Below are positions 6,255-6,316 of a stretch of DNA of 6,316 bases, piece by piece (position 1 is the stretch's first letter; each line of letters opens with the position of its first letter). The translations under genes and the position numbers were made by a program. The notes under the pieces were generated by a model, which worked only from the letters and a program-made list of their open reading frames with translations, made no database searches and was not told where the DNA came from. Where the stretch lies: contig JAUXAI010000061.1 of the NCBI GenBank assembly GCA_030619985.1, positions 1 to 6,316 of the forward strand, read 5' to 3'. The stretch comes from a bacterium. Its GTDB lineage: Bacteria > UBP18 > UBA7526.

Positions 6255-6316
6255 TTAACTCCTTCCTAAACTGAATTCCTTATGTAATGACCTCACTGCT
6301 TTCTTGACCTCTTTTT
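6255..6316 (-). CDS. C-terminal end of a probable aspartokinase
   Basis: The minus-strand frame entering from the right edge reads KEVKKAVRSLHKEFSLGRS and ends at TAA (6257..6255). The pattern 'A-V-R-x-L-H-x-x-F-x-L' near a stop is how aspartate kinases (LysC type) typically end, in the last helix after the second ACT domain. Only 19 residues are visible, so the call rests on this motif and on context: aspartokinase supplies the threonine branch that CimA bypasses. The stop lies 3 nt before the cimA ATG, and the cimA ribosome site (AAGGAG, 6264..6259) sits within the last codons, so the two genes are probably co-transcribed and translationally linked. Confidence 0.65.
   Translation of the reverse strand, partial: KEVKKAVRSLHKEFSLGRS

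Overview
The window is bacterial, and every gene found lies on the minus strand. From right to left the order is: the last 19 codons of a probable aspartokinase gene (6255-6316); cimA, citramalate synthase (4683-6251); an AEC-family membrane transporter (3639-4562); valS, valyl-tRNA synthetase (630-3629); a short zone holding a broken small membrane-protein frame and a 36-codon leader-like ORF (392-629); and the start of a conserved gene of unknown function that runs off the left edge (1-395). Junctions are tight: 3 nt between the aspartokinase stop and cimA, 9 nt between the transporter and valS, and 4-nt overlaps around the small ORF. Most of the window therefore looks like one transcription unit. 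The exception is the 120-nt spacer between cimA and the transporter, which is filled by a repeat structure.

The first half of the unit is about branched-chain amino acid supply. Aspartokinase feeds the threonine/isoleucine branch. CimA makes (R)-citramalate from pyruvate and acetyl-CoA, the threonine-independent entry to 2-oxobutyrate and isoleucine. ValRS consumes valine for translation. The substrate of the AEC carrier cannot be read from sequence; an organic acid or amino acid would fit.

The organism cannot be named. The synthetase is of bacterial type, composition looks moderate, and short tandem and palindromic repeats are scattered through both coding and spacer DNA. I infer a little-cultured, probably anaerobic bacterial lineage; this is weakly supported.

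Two things stand out. First, valS is 999 codons, roughly 100 longer than many family members, and much of the surplus lies where simple repeats or palindromes sit inside the reading frame: an 8-bp repeat, a 7-bp repeat, a palindrome bracketed by 9-bp direct repeats, a 17-bp direct repeat with hairpins, a GGATCC palindrome tail, and a ~55-residue insert between two zinc-ligand pairs. Second, the left-edge gene is preceded by a 12-bp perfect inverted repeat whose downstream arm covers its Shine-Dalgarno sequence and the first two bases of its GTG start. The upstream arm is the first codons of the 36-codon ORF, and a promoter-like sequence lies in the loop. This resembles a translational-coupling or insulation device.
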